A DNA stretch of 34,884 nt from an uncultured Alphaproteobacteria bacterium (GCA_902580765.1 CACHLW010000003.1:72168-107051); one strand, 5' to 3'; numbered from the stretch's first letter, positions 8,825-20,792 are shown. A program made the numbers and translations. The notes: a model not told the origin generated them from the sequence alone.

Positions 8825-10145
8825 TAAAATAAATATACCTGAGTTTGAAGTTTCAGAATTTAATCAAGCATTTAAAGAAGTAATTGAATCCAATTTTAAC
8901 TATGTAAGAATTAAAGGAGAGATTTCTGAGGTTAAAACTGCAACAAGAGGTCAAATTTATTTAACACTAAAAGATGAAGATTCAATTTTAAGTGGAGTTA
9001 TTTGGGATCAGAAAAAAAAATATTTAGATATAAATCCAGAAATAGGGCTAGAAATTATAGCAACTGGTAGAATTACCACTTGGTCTCGCTATAAAACTAC
9101 TTACCAAATAGATATTGATAAAATTGAAATTGCAGGAGAGGGAGCACTTTTAAAACTTATTGAAGAAAGAAAAAAAAGACTTCAAAAAAAAGGTTATTTT
9201 GATGAAGATAAAAAAATTCCATTACCTTTTCTACCTGAGAGATTAGGTATTATTACCTCTCCCACTGGCTCTGTAGTTCACGATATAATTAATAGAGTGA
9301 ATGATCGTTTTCCAATGCCTTTAGATATATGGCCTGTTTCTGTACAAGGTGTTGATGCAGCAGATAGCATTATAAATGCTATTGAAGGTTTTAATAAACT
9401 TAACTCAGACAAACCAGATATTCTTATTGTTGCAAGAGGAGGAGGTAGTACGGAAGATTTAATGGCATTTAATGATGAAAATCTTGCAACAAGTGTTTTT
9501 GATTCAAAAATACCAATTATTTCCGCAATTGGTCATGAGACAGATACAACAATTATTGATTTAGTATCAGATTTGAGAGCATCCACACCTACAGCAGCAG
9601 CTGAAAAAGCAACTCCAGTAAGATTTGAATTGGTAGAAAAAATTAAAAATTTACAAGTCAGATTAAACACCAAATTAAATTCACAAATTCAATCCAAAAA
9701 AGAAAATTATGAATATTTAAATAAATTTTTCAAATCTCCAAGTTTGATAGTTAATAATTACAAGGAGAAGCTAATAGACGATTTTAAAAATTTAACATTA
9801 TCAATTGAAAATAAATTTAGTATATCAAAATTGAATCTTCTTAACTTAGGGAAATCTATTATTTCACCAGAGTCATCAATAAACTTGAAACAAACAAAGA
9901 TTAATAATCTCTCAAAAAATCTTAATTTAAATGTAGCAAATAATTATAAAGATAAGCTAGAGAAGTATAAATCAAATATAAGATTGCTCAATTCAAATTC
10001 TATTTCTTCAAATCTTAAAAAAGGATACTCAATTTTGATGGATAAAAAGAAAATTATTAAGACAAGAAAAAATATTTCAACTGATGATAAATTATCTGTG
10101 AAACTTGTTGATGGTACAATTGATATTAAGGTAACAAAAATTTAA
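8817..10145 (+). CDS. xseA: Exodeoxyribonuclease VII large subunit
   Basis: Large subunit of the single-strand-specific exonuclease used in DNA repair. It normally works with several copies of XseB, whose gene is not in this window. It has 442 residues. The N-terminal OB-fold covers roughly residues 1-100 (VRIKGEISEVK, GQIYLTLKDE, LSGVIW). The catalytic domain has LGIITSPTGSVVHDI, ILIVARGGGSTEDLMAFND and ISAIGHETDTTIID, then RASTPTAAAE. The rest is lysine-rich and coiled-coil-like, ending with KGYSIL. Its last bases overlap the opposing acyltransferase gene by 4. Confidence 0.96.
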   Translation: MIDKINIPEFEVSEFNQAFKEVIESNFNYVRIKGEISEVKTATRGQIYLTLKDEDSILSGVIWDQKKKYLDINPEIGLEIIATGRITTWSRYKTTYQIDIDKIEIAGEGALLKLIEERKKRLQKKGYFDEDKKIPLPFLPERLGIITSPTGSVVHDIINRVNDRFPMPLDIWPVSVQGVDAADSIINAIEGFNKLNSDKPDILIVARGGGSTEDLMAFNDENLATSVFDSKIPIISAIGHETDTTIIDLVSDLRASTPTAAAEKATPVRFELVEKIKNLQVRLNTKLNSQIQSKKENYEYLNKFFKSPSLIVNNYKEKLIDDFKNLTLSIENKFSISKLNLLNLGKSIISPESSINLKQTKINNLSKNLNLNVANNYKDKLEKYKSNIRLLNSNSISSNLKKGYSILMDKKKIIKTRKNISTDDKLSVKLVDGTIDIKVTKI

Positions 10146-11005
10146 CTAAATCTATTATGTTGCCAGAGCCACTGAGACGGTTCTGCTTTAATCCACTCTT
10201 CAATTTTTTTATGAATTTCTTCCATCATTTGAGTATCATTTATTTCTAAATTATTATGATAAAATGGCTCTAAAAATGTTAATTCAATATTTCCATTATT
10301 CATTCTTTTATTTTGTACTGGAACTATCGGCAAATTATATTTTCTGGCTATTTTTAAAAAACCTGTTTGTGTCTTAACTTTTTTATTAAAAAACATTACC
10401 TCTTCTCCTGAGGAATCTTTTTGATCTATTAATACTCCAATTGATAAAGAATTATTTATAGCATCAAGAACATCTTTAGCACTTTTCTTTCCCTTGGGAG
10501 TGTAAAAGCTAGTTTTAGAAACAAGCGAATTTTGCCTAATATTTAGTATTAGTTTATCTATAAAATTATTATTTATATGCCTATAGATACAACCAATATT
10601 AATTCCAATTCTATCTAAACCCGGAATCATTACTTCCCAATTAGATTGATGAATACTAATAAAAATTGCTTGTTTTTTATTTTTTATAAAATCTTCCATA
10701 TTTTCTAAATTGATATATTTTATTTTTTTTTTAATAAAAAAATCATTAATTCTTAGGAGTTCACAAATTGTAATCCCAAGATTATTCCAACTTTTTTCAA
10801 TAATATTTTGTATTTCTTCATCTTTAAGATTTGGGAAAACATGTCTACAATTACTTAAAGCTGTTTTATTAGCTCGTGAAAATTTACCAAAAGTTCCAAA
10901 TAAAAATGATGAAACTTTAACAGATAAATTTAGTGGTAAAATTTTATATAAAAAATAAATAATAATAAATCCTATATATTGTAAAAAATAAATTGCCTGT
11001 TTCAT
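10142..11005 (-). CDS. Lipid A biosynthesis acyltransferase (LpxL/HtrB family)
   Basis: Adds a secondary acyl chain to the lipid A precursor at the inner face of the inner membrane. It has 287 residues with one N-terminal hydrophobic segment. The catalytic HX4E motif is H119-QSNW-E124. Further blocks are GVLIDQKDSSGE and FFNKKVKTQTG, followed by IVPVQNKR. The last gene of the minus-strand envelope run, it overlaps lpxK by 4 bases. I cannot decide between LpxL-like and LpxM-like specificity from sequence alone. Confidence 0.9.
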   Translation of the reverse strand: MKQAIYFLQYIGFIIIYFLYKILPLNLSVKVSSFLFGTFGKFSRANKTALSNCRHVFPNLKDEEIQNIIEKSWNNLGITICELLRINDFFIKKKIKYINLENMEDFIKNKKQAIFISIHQSNWEVMIPGLDRIGINIGCIYRHINNNFIDKLILNIRQNSLVSKTSFYTPKGKKSAKDVLDAINNSLSIGVLIDQKDSSGEEVMFFNKKVKTQTGFLKIARKYNLPIVPVQNKRMNNGNIELTFLEPFYHNNLEINDTQMMEEIHKKIEEWIKAEPSQWLWQHNRFS

Positions 11006-12000
11006 ATTACTAAATCATTAATTTTATTCTCTAGTACATTGCTCAAAATCTCTTTAAGTAAATTTTCATCTTCAAATTTGATTTCACCATTAAGTGTACT
11101 GACTAAAGATCGATATGATTTTGGGATTCTTACAAAATCTTTTTTTGTAGTAACCAATACAGACTTTGTAAGATTGGCATTTTCTGCAAGATTTAACATG
11201 TCATTTTCATCAAATATATGATGATCTGGGTAGCTAATTTTTTTTTCTAAAATAGCGCCTTGCTCAATTAATGAATTATAAAATTTTTCAGGATAAGCAA
11301 TACCTGCAAAAGCTGTCACTTTTTGATTTTTATATATTTTATTATCTAAACTAATTTGAAATTTAGAATGAATAATTGGAACAGTACTTGGAATTTTATC
11401 CTTTACGTCTTGAGCAATTTCTCCAATTACAATTACTAAATTTGCTCTTGAAATACCTCTTGATATACTCTCCCTAAGAGGCCCAGACGGAATCACTCGT
11501 TTATTTCCAAATCCTTGTTCACCATTAATTACGATAATTGAAAAATCCTTTTGAAGACTTGGATTTTGAAACCCATCATCCATAACAATACAGTCAGCAC
11601 CTTTTTCTTTAGCTAAGAAAAAGGATTTATTCCTATTTTGTCCAATCCATGTAGGTGCAACTTCAGCTAATAATAAAGACTCATCCCCAACACTTTTTGC
11701 TGAATGCCAATCTTGAACAAGAATGTTAGATGTTTCAACTCCACCATAACCCTTTGAAACAAAGTGAGGATTATATCCATTAAGTTTTAATAAATTTCCA
11801 ATCTTTAATGCGACAGGTGTTTTCCCAGCACCACCCACCACTATATTTCCAATACAAATTACAGGAATCCTAGAAGATTTTTTCCTACTTACAAAATTTC
11901 TTATTTTCGTTCCGAATCTAAATAGTAATGAGAGTGGATATAATGAGTTAGACAAAAATGTATCATTTTTTTTATACCAAAATTTAGGAGCTTTAAGCAT
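11002..12000 (-). CDS. lpxK: Tetraacyldisaccharide 4'-kinase
   Basis: Phosphorylates the 4' position of the tetraacyldisaccharide-1-phosphate to give lipid IVA. It has 332 residues, normal for LpxK. The Walker A-like loop is within GNIVVGGAGKTPVAL (GGAGKT at residues 56-61). Other family blocks are SKGYGG, VGDESLLLA, DDGFQNPSL, and PSGPLRE. It sits between waaA (one-base gap) and the acyltransferase (4-base overlap), a usual alphaproteobacterial lipid A arrangement. Confidence 0.95.
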   Translation of the reverse strand: MLKAPKFWYKKNDTFLSNSLYPLSLLFRFGTKIRNFVSRKKSSRIPVICIGNIVVGGAGKTPVALKIGNLLKLNGYNPHFVSKGYGGVETSNILVQDWHSAKSVGDESLLLAEVAPTWIGQNRNKSFFLAKEKGADCIVMDDGFQNPSLQKDFSIIVINGEQGFGNKRVIPSGPLRESISRGISRANLVIVIGEIAQDVKDKIPSTVPIIHSKFQISLDNKIYKNQKVTAFAGIAYPEKFYNSLIEQGAILEKKISYPDHHIFDENDMLNLAENANLTKSVLVTTKKDFVRIPKSYRSLVSTLNGEIKFEDENLLKEILSNVLENKINDLVI

Positions 12001-12001
12001 T

Positions 12002-13222
12002 TTAATTTATGTACACTTCAATATCTTTAAAAAGTTTTTCCTTTTCAAAAAAAGAACTATTAGAAAATTCCAATGCGTTTTTTTGAATTCTATTAGTTTC
12101 ATAATTATTATTTAGTAATTTTCTCATCTTAATATCAATTTCTTCAAACTGATTTACAATTATACATGAATTTGCTTTTACCATATCTTCATAAATATTA
12201 GTCCAATTATCAACATATTTTCCACTAATAACAACACATCCAAAACTTGCTGCTTCTATAGGGTTATGTCCTCCAATATTTTTTAAAAAAGAACCACCTA
12301 AAATAACTAAATTACTAATTTTAAAATACTTATCTAATTTTCCAAAACTATCAATTATTACTATATTATTTTCATTATCTTCTTTTTTAGATTCTAAGCT
12401 AATACCAAATCCTTCTTTATTTAATTCATGCTTGATTGTATTAATTCTTTCTGGATGTCTTGGTGCAAGATAAATTTTTAAATTAAATTCACTAATTGTT
12501 TTTTTAATACTTTTAATTATCTCAATTTCCTCATTAGAATGAGTACTTGCTATCATAATTATATTTGATTGATTTTTATTTGTGACTGAATTAATATTTT
12601 TATTAGCTAATTTCAAATTTCCAATATAGTTTATCTGTAAGTTTGTTAATTCGTGAATTCTTTTTTTATCATCAGTGCTTTGTGCAAAAATTTTCTTAAA
12701 ATTCTTTAATGAATTTCTATAAAAATTTTTTGCATTTTTCCATTTTTTAAAAGAATTTGGAGAAATTCTCGCATTTAAATACAAACAATTGAAATCTTTC
12801 TCTCTAATCTTATTAAGCATATTAGGCCAAATATCTGATTCTATCCATAGGATTAAATTTGGATTCCAAAAGTTTAAAAATCTTGAACACCACATAGATA
12901 CATCAAATGGAATGTATTGATGGATAACTTTATTTTTATAAAATTCATTAATGTAATCTGCTGAAGATTTTGTTGTTGTTGTTACTAAAATATCGAATAC
13001 TTTATAATATCTTTCTATAATTAAATCTGAAGACTTAAATTCGCCAATACTAGCTGCGTGAATCCATAAAATTTTTTTTTCATTATTTTTTTTTACAGTT
13101 GGTTTTCCAAATCTTTCAACAAACCTTACTCTATCTTCTTTTTTCATATAAATCCTAATAAATATATTAACAATAATTAGTGGTAGGAAAAGATTAGTAA
13201 TTATTTGATATATTTTAAGCAT
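12002..13222 (-). CDS. waaA: Kdo transferase (3-deoxy-D-manno-octulosonic acid transferase)
   Basis: Transfers Kdo from CMP-Kdo to lipid IVA, starting the LPS core. It has 406 residues with the GT-B fold. The N-terminus has a membrane-associated stretch. WIHAASIGE ends at the expected catalytic E61. Later blocks are YLNARISP, LAPRHPER, and the donor-site region GGSFLKNIGGHNPIEAA. The gene overlaps the DUF374 gene upstream by 8 bases and precedes lpxK by one base. How many Kdo residues it adds cannot be read from the sequence. Confidence 0.95.
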   Translation of the reverse strand: MLKIYQIITNLFLPLIIVNIFIRIYMKKEDRVRFVERFGKPTVKKNNEKKILWIHAASIGEFKSSDLIIERYYKVFDILVTTTTKSSADYINEFYKNKVIHQYIPFDVSMWCSRFLNFWNPNLILWIESDIWPNMLNKIREKDFNCLYLNARISPNSFKKWKNAKNFYRNSLKNFKKIFAQSTDDKKRIHELTNLQINYIGNLKLANKNINSVTNKNQSNIIMIASTHSNEEIEIIKSIKKTISEFNLKIYLAPRHPERINTIKHELNKEGFGISLESKKEDNENNIVIIDSFGKLDKYFKISNLVILGGSFLKNIGGHNPIEAASFGCVVISGKYVDNWTNIYEDMVKANSCIIVNQFEEIDIKMRKLLNNNYETNRIQKNALEFSNSSFFEKEKLFKDIEVYIN

Positions 13223-13886
13223 TTAGATTTTTTTCTGCTGAATTCATACAATCGTTAATTTTTTCTTCCAAGAAATACCTATATTTAGTTAAATCATCAT
13301 CTTTTGTAGAAGAAGGAATAATAATTGGCTCACCCCAGACAAATTTACATTTTGAAAATGGGTATGTTATTGAAAATGAGTCCCAAGATTTAAGTTGATG
13401 ATTTTTGTTTGAAGCAAAACCAAGTGGTAAAATTGGAACTTGAGTATGAACTGCAATTTTTATTATTCCTTCTGAGACTTTTCTATTTGGACCCCTTGGG
13501 CCATCAGGAGTTATACCAATATAATTTCCATCTTTTAAAATTTTAAATACTTTTCTTAATGAAGGTGATTTATGTTTTGACATTATAGAAATATTTTTTA
13601 AATTAAAATACCTTCCAATATATGCGCCAAAGCGACCATCACTATGACTAGATGCTAACATATTTAAAACAACCTTACTTTTCCATACATATCCCAACAT
13701 CATTAATTGACCATGCCAAAAAGCTAAAATAAATGGTTTTTTTTCTCTCCAAAATTTTTCTGGTAATTCAGAATTTTTAATCTGTATATCAGAAGTATAT
13801 CCCACAAATAATATATATAAGTACCCTAAAAAAGCTAAAATTTTTTGAGATATAGAAAATTTAAAAATTCTTTTTTTAAAACTCAT
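13215..13886 (-). CDS. DUF374 lysophospholipid-acyltransferase family protein
   Basis: A membrane-associated acyltransferase-fold protein of unassigned substrate, regularly found next to Kdo transferase genes in alphaproteobacteria. It has 223 residues, with one hydrophobic N-terminal segment (about residues 13-30). AFWHGQLMM carries H58, the likely active-site histidine. SSHSDGR (79-85) and TPDGPRGP (127-134) match the DUF374 group. Context suggests a role in lipid A or Kdo-lipid modification or assembly, but this is inference. It overlaps the MsbA-type gene by 11 bases. Confidence 0.87.
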   Translation of the reverse strand: MSFKKRIFKFSISQKILAFLGYLYILFVGYTSDIQIKNSELPEKFWREKKPFILAFWHGQLMMLGYVWKSKVVLNMLASSHSDGRFGAYIGRYFNLKNISIMSKHKSPSLRKVFKILKDGNYIGITPDGPRGPNRKVSEGIIKIAVHTQVPILPLGFASNKNHQLKSWDSFSITYPFSKCKFVWGEPIIIPSSTKDDDLTKYRYFLEEKINDCMNSAEKNLNA

Positions 13887-15624
13887 TTTCCAACTGTTCT
13901 CTTAGTTGTAATTTTTTATAAATATTAGATTTTAAAATTAGCTCTTTATGTGAACCTTGGCTCACAATTTTGCCTTTTTCTAAAACGTATATTATGTCTG
14001 CATCTTCTATTGTACTTAATCTATGTGCAATTATTAATTTAGTTTTATTAATCATTAGATTGTTTATCGTTTCATGAATCTTTTTTTCAGTTATGTTATC
14101 AAGAGAAGATGTAGCTTCATCCATAATTAAAATTGGTGCATCTTTTATTAGAGCTCGGGCAATAGCAATTCTTTGTCGTTGTCCACCTGATAATTTTATT
14201 CCATTTTCTCCAATAACAGTATGTAGTTTTTGATCCAATTCTTCTGAAAAACTTTTCACACCAGCATTTTGAGCCACTAAATTAATCTCTTCATCACTTG
14301 CTTCAAGTTTTCCATATTTAATATTATTAGATATACTCTCGTTAAATAAAATTGTTTCTTGTGTTACTATTGAAACACTATTTCTTACATCTGTAAGATC
14401 TAGTTCTTTTATATCTTTAGAATTTATTAATATAGACCCTGAATAATTATCATATAGTCGCAAAATTATATTTGCTATTGTCGATTTACCAGAACCAGAT
14501 AAGCCAACTAATGCAACTTTTTTTCCCTTTGGAATTGTTAAACTTATTTTATCAAGCACTATATTATCGTTATACGCAAATGAAACATCTTTAAAAATGA
14601 TGTCTCCATCAAGATCTATGGTTTTTTTTGTAGAAATATTTTCCATATTTTTTTCACTTGTGTCTAAAAGTTTAAATATTCTCTCAGCTCCAGCTAGTCC
14701 TTCTTGGACGCTAATATTTAGATTCCCAAGTGCCTTTACAGGTTGATAAGCCAGAAGAAGACTTACTAAAAAACTCATAAATTGACCTGTTGTCATACTT
14801 TCATTTAAGACAAAAACTCCTCCAGCATAAATTGAAAGTGCTACAGCTAAACTTCCAATGAATTCCATTAAAGGACTTAAGCGATTGCTAATGAAAGCAG
14901 ATTTTGTAAAATATTTTTGAATGAAACTGATTGTTTCAAAAGCTCTTTGTTTTTCATAGTTTTCTCTAGAGTATGCTTTTACTTGTCTAATACCTTTAAT
15001 ACTCTCAGCTAATACATTTGAAAAAATCGCTATTTCGTTTTGGATAGTGTAAGTAATTTTTCTAATACTCTTTCCAATTTTTCTTATAGGCCAAATTGCT
15101 AGAGGGAATGCAAAAAAAGCAAAAAGAGTTAGGGTCCAACTTTGGTAAAACATGTTACCTAGCAAAAAAATAATAACTAAAACATCCTTTATAATTCCTG
15201 TTACAGATTTAACTATAGCAAGTCTTAAGAAGTAAGTATCATTGATGAGTCTTGAAATTAAATTACCTGACTTAGAATCATTATAGAATTTCATATTCAA
15301 ATACATGAGTTTTTCAAACATCTGAGTTTGAAGTTTTGCAATAATAGAATGTGCAACCTTACTCATTTGATAAGAGTGAGTATATGTTGCCAATCCTTTA
15401 CATAGGGTCACTATAATAATTGCAATTGGAATTAAAAATAACATTTCTTTATTTCCTTTGATTAAGACTTCATCAAGTGCAGGTCTTACTAACCAAGCAT
15501 GCAAACCTGTTGCTGCTGCTGAGATAACCATCATAAATAAAGCTAATACTATTTTGAGTTTATGACTCATTAAATAATGAAAAACTATTCTTGAAGTGAC
15601 TGACTGTTTTTTATCTGAAGACAT
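13876..15624 (-). CDS. msbA: MsbA-type lipid A / phospholipid flippase (ABC exporter)
   Basis: An ATP-driven exporter half-molecule that functions as a homodimer. In this context it most likely flips lipid A-core across the inner membrane. It has 582 residues. The membrane domain covers about residues 20-310. The nucleotide-binding domain has Walker A GLSGSGKST (374-382), Q-loop TQET, signature LSGGQ (478-482), Walker B ILIMDE (498-503) and the switch histidine H534. Placement beside waaA, lpxK and lpxL-type genes supports lipid A transport. A general multidrug exporter is the alternative. It overlaps the ubiA stop-start junction by one base. Confidence 0.88.
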   Translation of the reverse strand: MSSDKKQSVTSRIVFHYLMSHKLKIVLALFMMVISAAATGLHAWLVRPALDEVLIKGNKEMLFLIPIAIIIVTLCKGLATYTHSYQMSKVAHSIIAKLQTQMFEKLMYLNMKFYNDSKSGNLISRLINDTYFLRLAIVKSVTGIIKDVLVIIFLLGNMFYQSWTLTLFAFFAFPLAIWPIRKIGKSIRKITYTIQNEIAIFSNVLAESIKGIRQVKAYSRENYEKQRAFETISFIQKYFTKSAFISNRLSPLMEFIGSLAVALSIYAGGVFVLNESMTTGQFMSFLVSLLLAYQPVKALGNLNISVQEGLAGAERIFKLLDTSEKNMENISTKKTIDLDGDIIFKDVSFAYNDNIVLDKISLTIPKGKKVALVGLSGSGKSTIANIILRLYDNYSGSILINSKDIKELDLTDVRNSVSIVTQETILFNESISNNIKYGKLEASDEEINLVAQNAGVKSFSEELDQKLHTVIGENGIKLSGGQRQRIAIARALIKDAPILIMDEATSSLDNITEKKIHETINNLMINKTKLIIAHRLSTIEDADIIYVLEKGKIVSQGSHKELILKSNIYKKLQLREQLENEF

Positions 15625-16487
15625 TAAAAAGTATGTAAAAGTAAAAATAACATAATTGCAAAAAAATTATTTTGTCTGAAATAATAATTTGAACTTAACG
15701 ATGATGTTATATCCCATTTCTGAATTGCTATATACGTACAAATTGCGATAGTGGCTATAATAATTGAACTAAGTAAAAAATTTGAGGAATTCCATACAAA
15801 ATAAGACAATAAAATTAAGATAATAAGATAGCATGTTTGAACAAATCTTTTACCATTGCTATCAAAATAAACTGCAGTAGATTTGATTTTATTTAAAACA
15901 TCATCTGACCTATCTTGGTAGGCATAAATCGTATCATATGCTAATGTCCAAAAAATACATACAAAATACAATAAAAGAAAATCAAATGTAATTCGTGCAT
16001 TGAATTGCATTGAAACTATTAGCACACCCCAACTAAAAATAATTCCAAGGAATAATTGTGGGAAGAAAGTTATTCTTTTCATAAAAGGATATAAAATAAC
16101 AAATGGCACACTTAACAAACCTAATAAAATTGATTTAAAATTAAACTCGAGAAGAATCAAAAAACTAATTGCTAATAATATTATTAATAATAATATCGCT
16201 TCAGTAATTGAAATCTTTTTTGATGCTAAAGGTCTAAATTTAGTACGTTTAACTTTTTGATCAAAATCAATATCAATAATGTCATTAATTATACAACCTG
16301 CACTTCTCATTAAAAAAGAACCAATTAAAAAAAGTAAATACCAAAATATTAGTTTAGAAGTTTCTGTTTTTAATAACGCTAAACCAAACCAGCAAGGCCA
16401 CATTAATAGAAGGAAGCCAATAGGTTTGTTAAGTCTGATTAACTCACAATAATCAAATATTTTTTTTACAACTAAGTTATCCCACAT
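15624..16487 (-). CDS. ubiA: 4-hydroxybenzoate polyprenyltransferase
   Basis: Integral membrane prenyltransferase that attaches the polyprenyl tail to 4-hydroxybenzoate in ubiquinone synthesis. It has 287 residues, largely hydrophobic. The first aspartate-rich motif is NDIIDIDFD (68-76), followed by RTKFRPLAS; the second is YDTIYAYQDRSDD. LNKPIGFLLLMWPC near residue 20 is typical of UbiA rather than of the heme farnesyltransferase CtaB also present in this window. It is the first gene of the minus-strand run, divergent from rsmE across 35 bases. It supplies quinone for the respiratory chain whose terminal oxidase is encoded just downstream. Confidence 0.94.
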   Translation of the reverse strand: MWDNLVVKKIFDYCELIRLNKPIGFLLLMWPCWFGLALLKTETSKLIFWYLLFLIGSFLMRSAGCIINDIIDIDFDQKVKRTKFRPLASKKISITEAILLLIILLAISFLILLEFNFKSILLGLLSVPFVILYPFMKRITFFPQLFLGIIFSWGVLIVSMQFNARITFDFLLLYFVCIFWTLAYDTIYAYQDRSDDVLNKIKSTAVYFDSNGKRFVQTCYLIILILLSYFVWNSSNFLLSSIIIATIAICTYIAIQKWDITSSLSSNYYFRQNNFFAIMLFLLLHTF

Positions 16488-16522
16488 ATTTGAATATAAT
16501 GTTATAATTCTAAACTATTGTA

Positions 16523-17254
16523 ATGAAAATGTCTAAAACACGATTATTTGTATCAAAAAAATTATCAGCCAATATTTTAATTTATATAAAAAATAAGCAG
16601 CACCACTTTTTGAAAAATGTTCTTAGAATCAAAAAAGAAGATAACATAAATTTATTCGATGGTTTGACTGGTGAATGGTTATCTAAAGTAATTTCTATCA
16701 ATAGAGATAACATTGTTTTACAAATACAAAACAAATTGAGAGATATTCCTCAAGAATCTGATTTATGGCTTATATTTGCTCCAATCAAATCTTATAGAAT
16801 GAATATCACCATTCAAAAAGCTACCGAGCTTGGCATTTCTAGATTTATTCCAATTTTGACAGAATATACAAATCAATCAAAAATAAATTTTAAAAATTTT
16901 GAATTAAATATGATTGAAGCATCTGAACAATCTGAGAGATTGTCAATTCCGACTTTAGAAAAAATAATTAAACTAGATGATTTAGTTGACAATTTTCCGT
17001 CTGATAGAGGGTTAGTATTTTGTGACGAAGGAAATGAAAATTTACCAACTATTTATAATGCATTAATTAATGAAACAAAAAAATACAAAAAATGGTCTGT
17101 CATTATTGGACCTGAAGGTGGTTTTTCTGAAAAGGAACGAACAACCATCTCTTCTTTGTCTTCATGTATATCCGTCTCTTTGGGAAAAAGAATTCTTCGA
17201 TCAGACACTGCAACTACTTCTGCAATTTTTTCTATTCAATCGGTTATTGAATAA
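16523..17254 (+). CDS. rsmE: 16S rRNA (uracil-1498-N3) methyltransferase
   Basis: Methylates U1498 of 16S rRNA using SAM, with a SPOUT (knotted) fold. It has 243 residues. Seen: RLFV near the start, HHFLKNVLRIKKED, the block FAPIKSYRMNITIQKATELG, and the C-terminal SAM-site motifs IGPEGGFSEKE and LGKRILRSDTA. It starts with ATG at 16523; an ATG two codons later is equally possible. It stands alone on this strand between the divergent ubiA and the cytochrome oxidase operon, 98 bases downstream. Confidence 0.95.
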   Translation: MKMSKTRLFVSKKLSANILIYIKNKQHHFLKNVLRIKKEDNINLFDGLTGEWLSKVISINRDNIVLQIQNKLRDIPQESDLWLIFAPIKSYRMNITIQKATELGISRFIPILTEYTNQSKINFKNFELNMIEASEQSERLSIPTLEKIIKLDDLVDNFPSDRGLVFCDEGNENLPTIYNALINETKKYKKWSVIIGPEGGFSEKERTTISSLSSCISVSLGKRILRSDTATTSAIFSIQSVIE

Positions 17255-17352
17255 ATCATAATGAGCGACAACCTGTCCTAGAATTTTGCCTCTAAATCAC
17301 TGGTTAATTTACTGAATAATTTATTTATTAGTGTATACAATGACTAATTAAG

Positions 17353-19762
<2,410 letters not shown>

Positions 19763-19767
19763 TATAA

Positions 19768-20688
19768 GTGGATGCTAAGTCCTTAGAAGCTGGTTATAGC
19801 AATAATTTTCTTTTAAGAAAATTTAAAGGTTATTACGAACTAATGAAACCAAGAGTTATGTCCTTGGTTATCTTTACAGCGTTTGTTGGAATGTTTTTGG
19901 CACCTGGGCAGATAACATTTCTAAATAGTTTTCTTGTAATAGTTGCTATTGCTTTAGGAGCTGGTTCTTCAGCAGCAATCAATATGTGGTTTGATGAAGA
20001 CATTGATAAAACTATGGAAAGAACAAAACTAAGACCAATTCCACTTGGAGTAGTTTCCAAAAATGAGGCACTAGTTGTAGGAATATTAACAGGTACTGTT
20101 TCTTTAATTTTGATGCAATGGTTCTCAAATTCATTAGCAACAAGCTTACTTCTTTTTACAATTCTTTTTTATGTATTTATTTATACATTTTGGCTTAAAC
20201 GAACAACTTCATTAAACATAGTTATTGGAGGCGCAGCTGGAGCAATTCCTCCAATTATTGGATGGACTGCAGTTGTTCCAGAATTAAGTTTTTTACCAAT
20301 TAGTTTATTTGTAATTATATTTTTTTGGACCCCCCCACATTTTTGGGCCTTATCGGTATATAGATACAATGACTATAAAAATGCTAACGTGCCTATGTTA
20401 CCAAATGTAAGTAGTATTGATGATACAAAAAAACAAATTGTTTATTATGCTGTAATATTAATTCTATCTAGTTATCTTCCGTATTTAGATAGTAAAGTTG
20501 GAATAATATACTTAACTATAGTTTCTATATTAAATTTATTATTATTTAATAGCTCTTTAAAGTTGAAAAAATCTAAAGAAAAAAAATCCATACCAAACCC
20601 TGAAGGATTAAAATTTTTTGCCATTTCTATCCTTTACTTATTCAGTTTATTTTCAGCATTGTTGATTGATTATGTAGTATTAAGATGA
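19768..20688 (+). CDS. ctaB: Protoheme IX farnesyltransferase (heme O synthase)
   Basis: Converts heme b to heme o in the membrane, the first step to the heme a of the oxidase encoded here. It has 306 residues and starts with GTG at 19768, preceded by AAAGGAT at a suitable distance. NMWFDEDIDKTMERTKLRP is the first aspartate-rich prenyl-diphosphate motif. WTPPHFWALSVYRYNDYK is the CtaB-specific second one. No ctaA (heme a synthase) gene is seen in the window, so it must be elsewhere. Its TGA overlaps the ATG of the small CoxF-like gene. Confidence 0.95.
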   Translation: MDAKSLEAGYSNNFLLRKFKGYYELMKPRVMSLVIFTAFVGMFLAPGQITFLNSFLVIVAIALGAGSSAAINMWFDEDIDKTMERTKLRPIPLGVVSKNEALVVGILTGTVSLILMQWFSNSLATSLLLFTILFYVFIYTFWLKRTTSLNIVIGGAAGAIPPIIGWTAVVPELSFLPISLFVIIFFWTPPHFWALSVYRYNDYKNANVPMLPNVSSIDDTKKQIVYYAVILILSSYLPYLDSKVGIIYLTIVSILNLLLFNSSLKLKKSKEKKSIPNPEGLKFFAISILYLFSLFSALLIDYVVLR

Positions 20689-20792
20689 AAAATAGAAGAA
20701 GAAAAAATATTATCACTTTAATTATCTTACTTTGTATTGTCGCATTCTTTTATTTGTGGACTCTATTTAAGGCTAATATTTTTGGAGTATAA
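20685..20792 (+). CDS. CoxF-like small membrane protein of the cox operon
   Basis: A 35-residue frame in the 103 bases between ctaB and ctaG. It starts with ATG inside the ctaB stop (ATGA) and its TAA shares one base with the ctaG ATG, so it is perfectly fitted between both genes. The protein has a basic start (MKNRRRKN) followed by one hydrophobic helix of about 20 residues. In other alphaproteobacteria this slot is held by CoxF, a short single-helix protein with a charged N-terminus, so I assign it by position and shape. Sequence similarity alone would be too weak. Its role would be in oxidase assembly or as a small subunit. Confidence 0.72.
   Translation: MKNRRRKNIITLIILLCIVAFFYLWTLFKANIFGV

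Noticed and set aside
17255-17352. A sigma70 promoter for the cox operon, TACAAT at 17336-17341.
   Set aside because: The only nearby -35-like hexamer (TTTACT, 17308-17313) is 22 bases away. A promoter is expected in this gap but I cannot place it.
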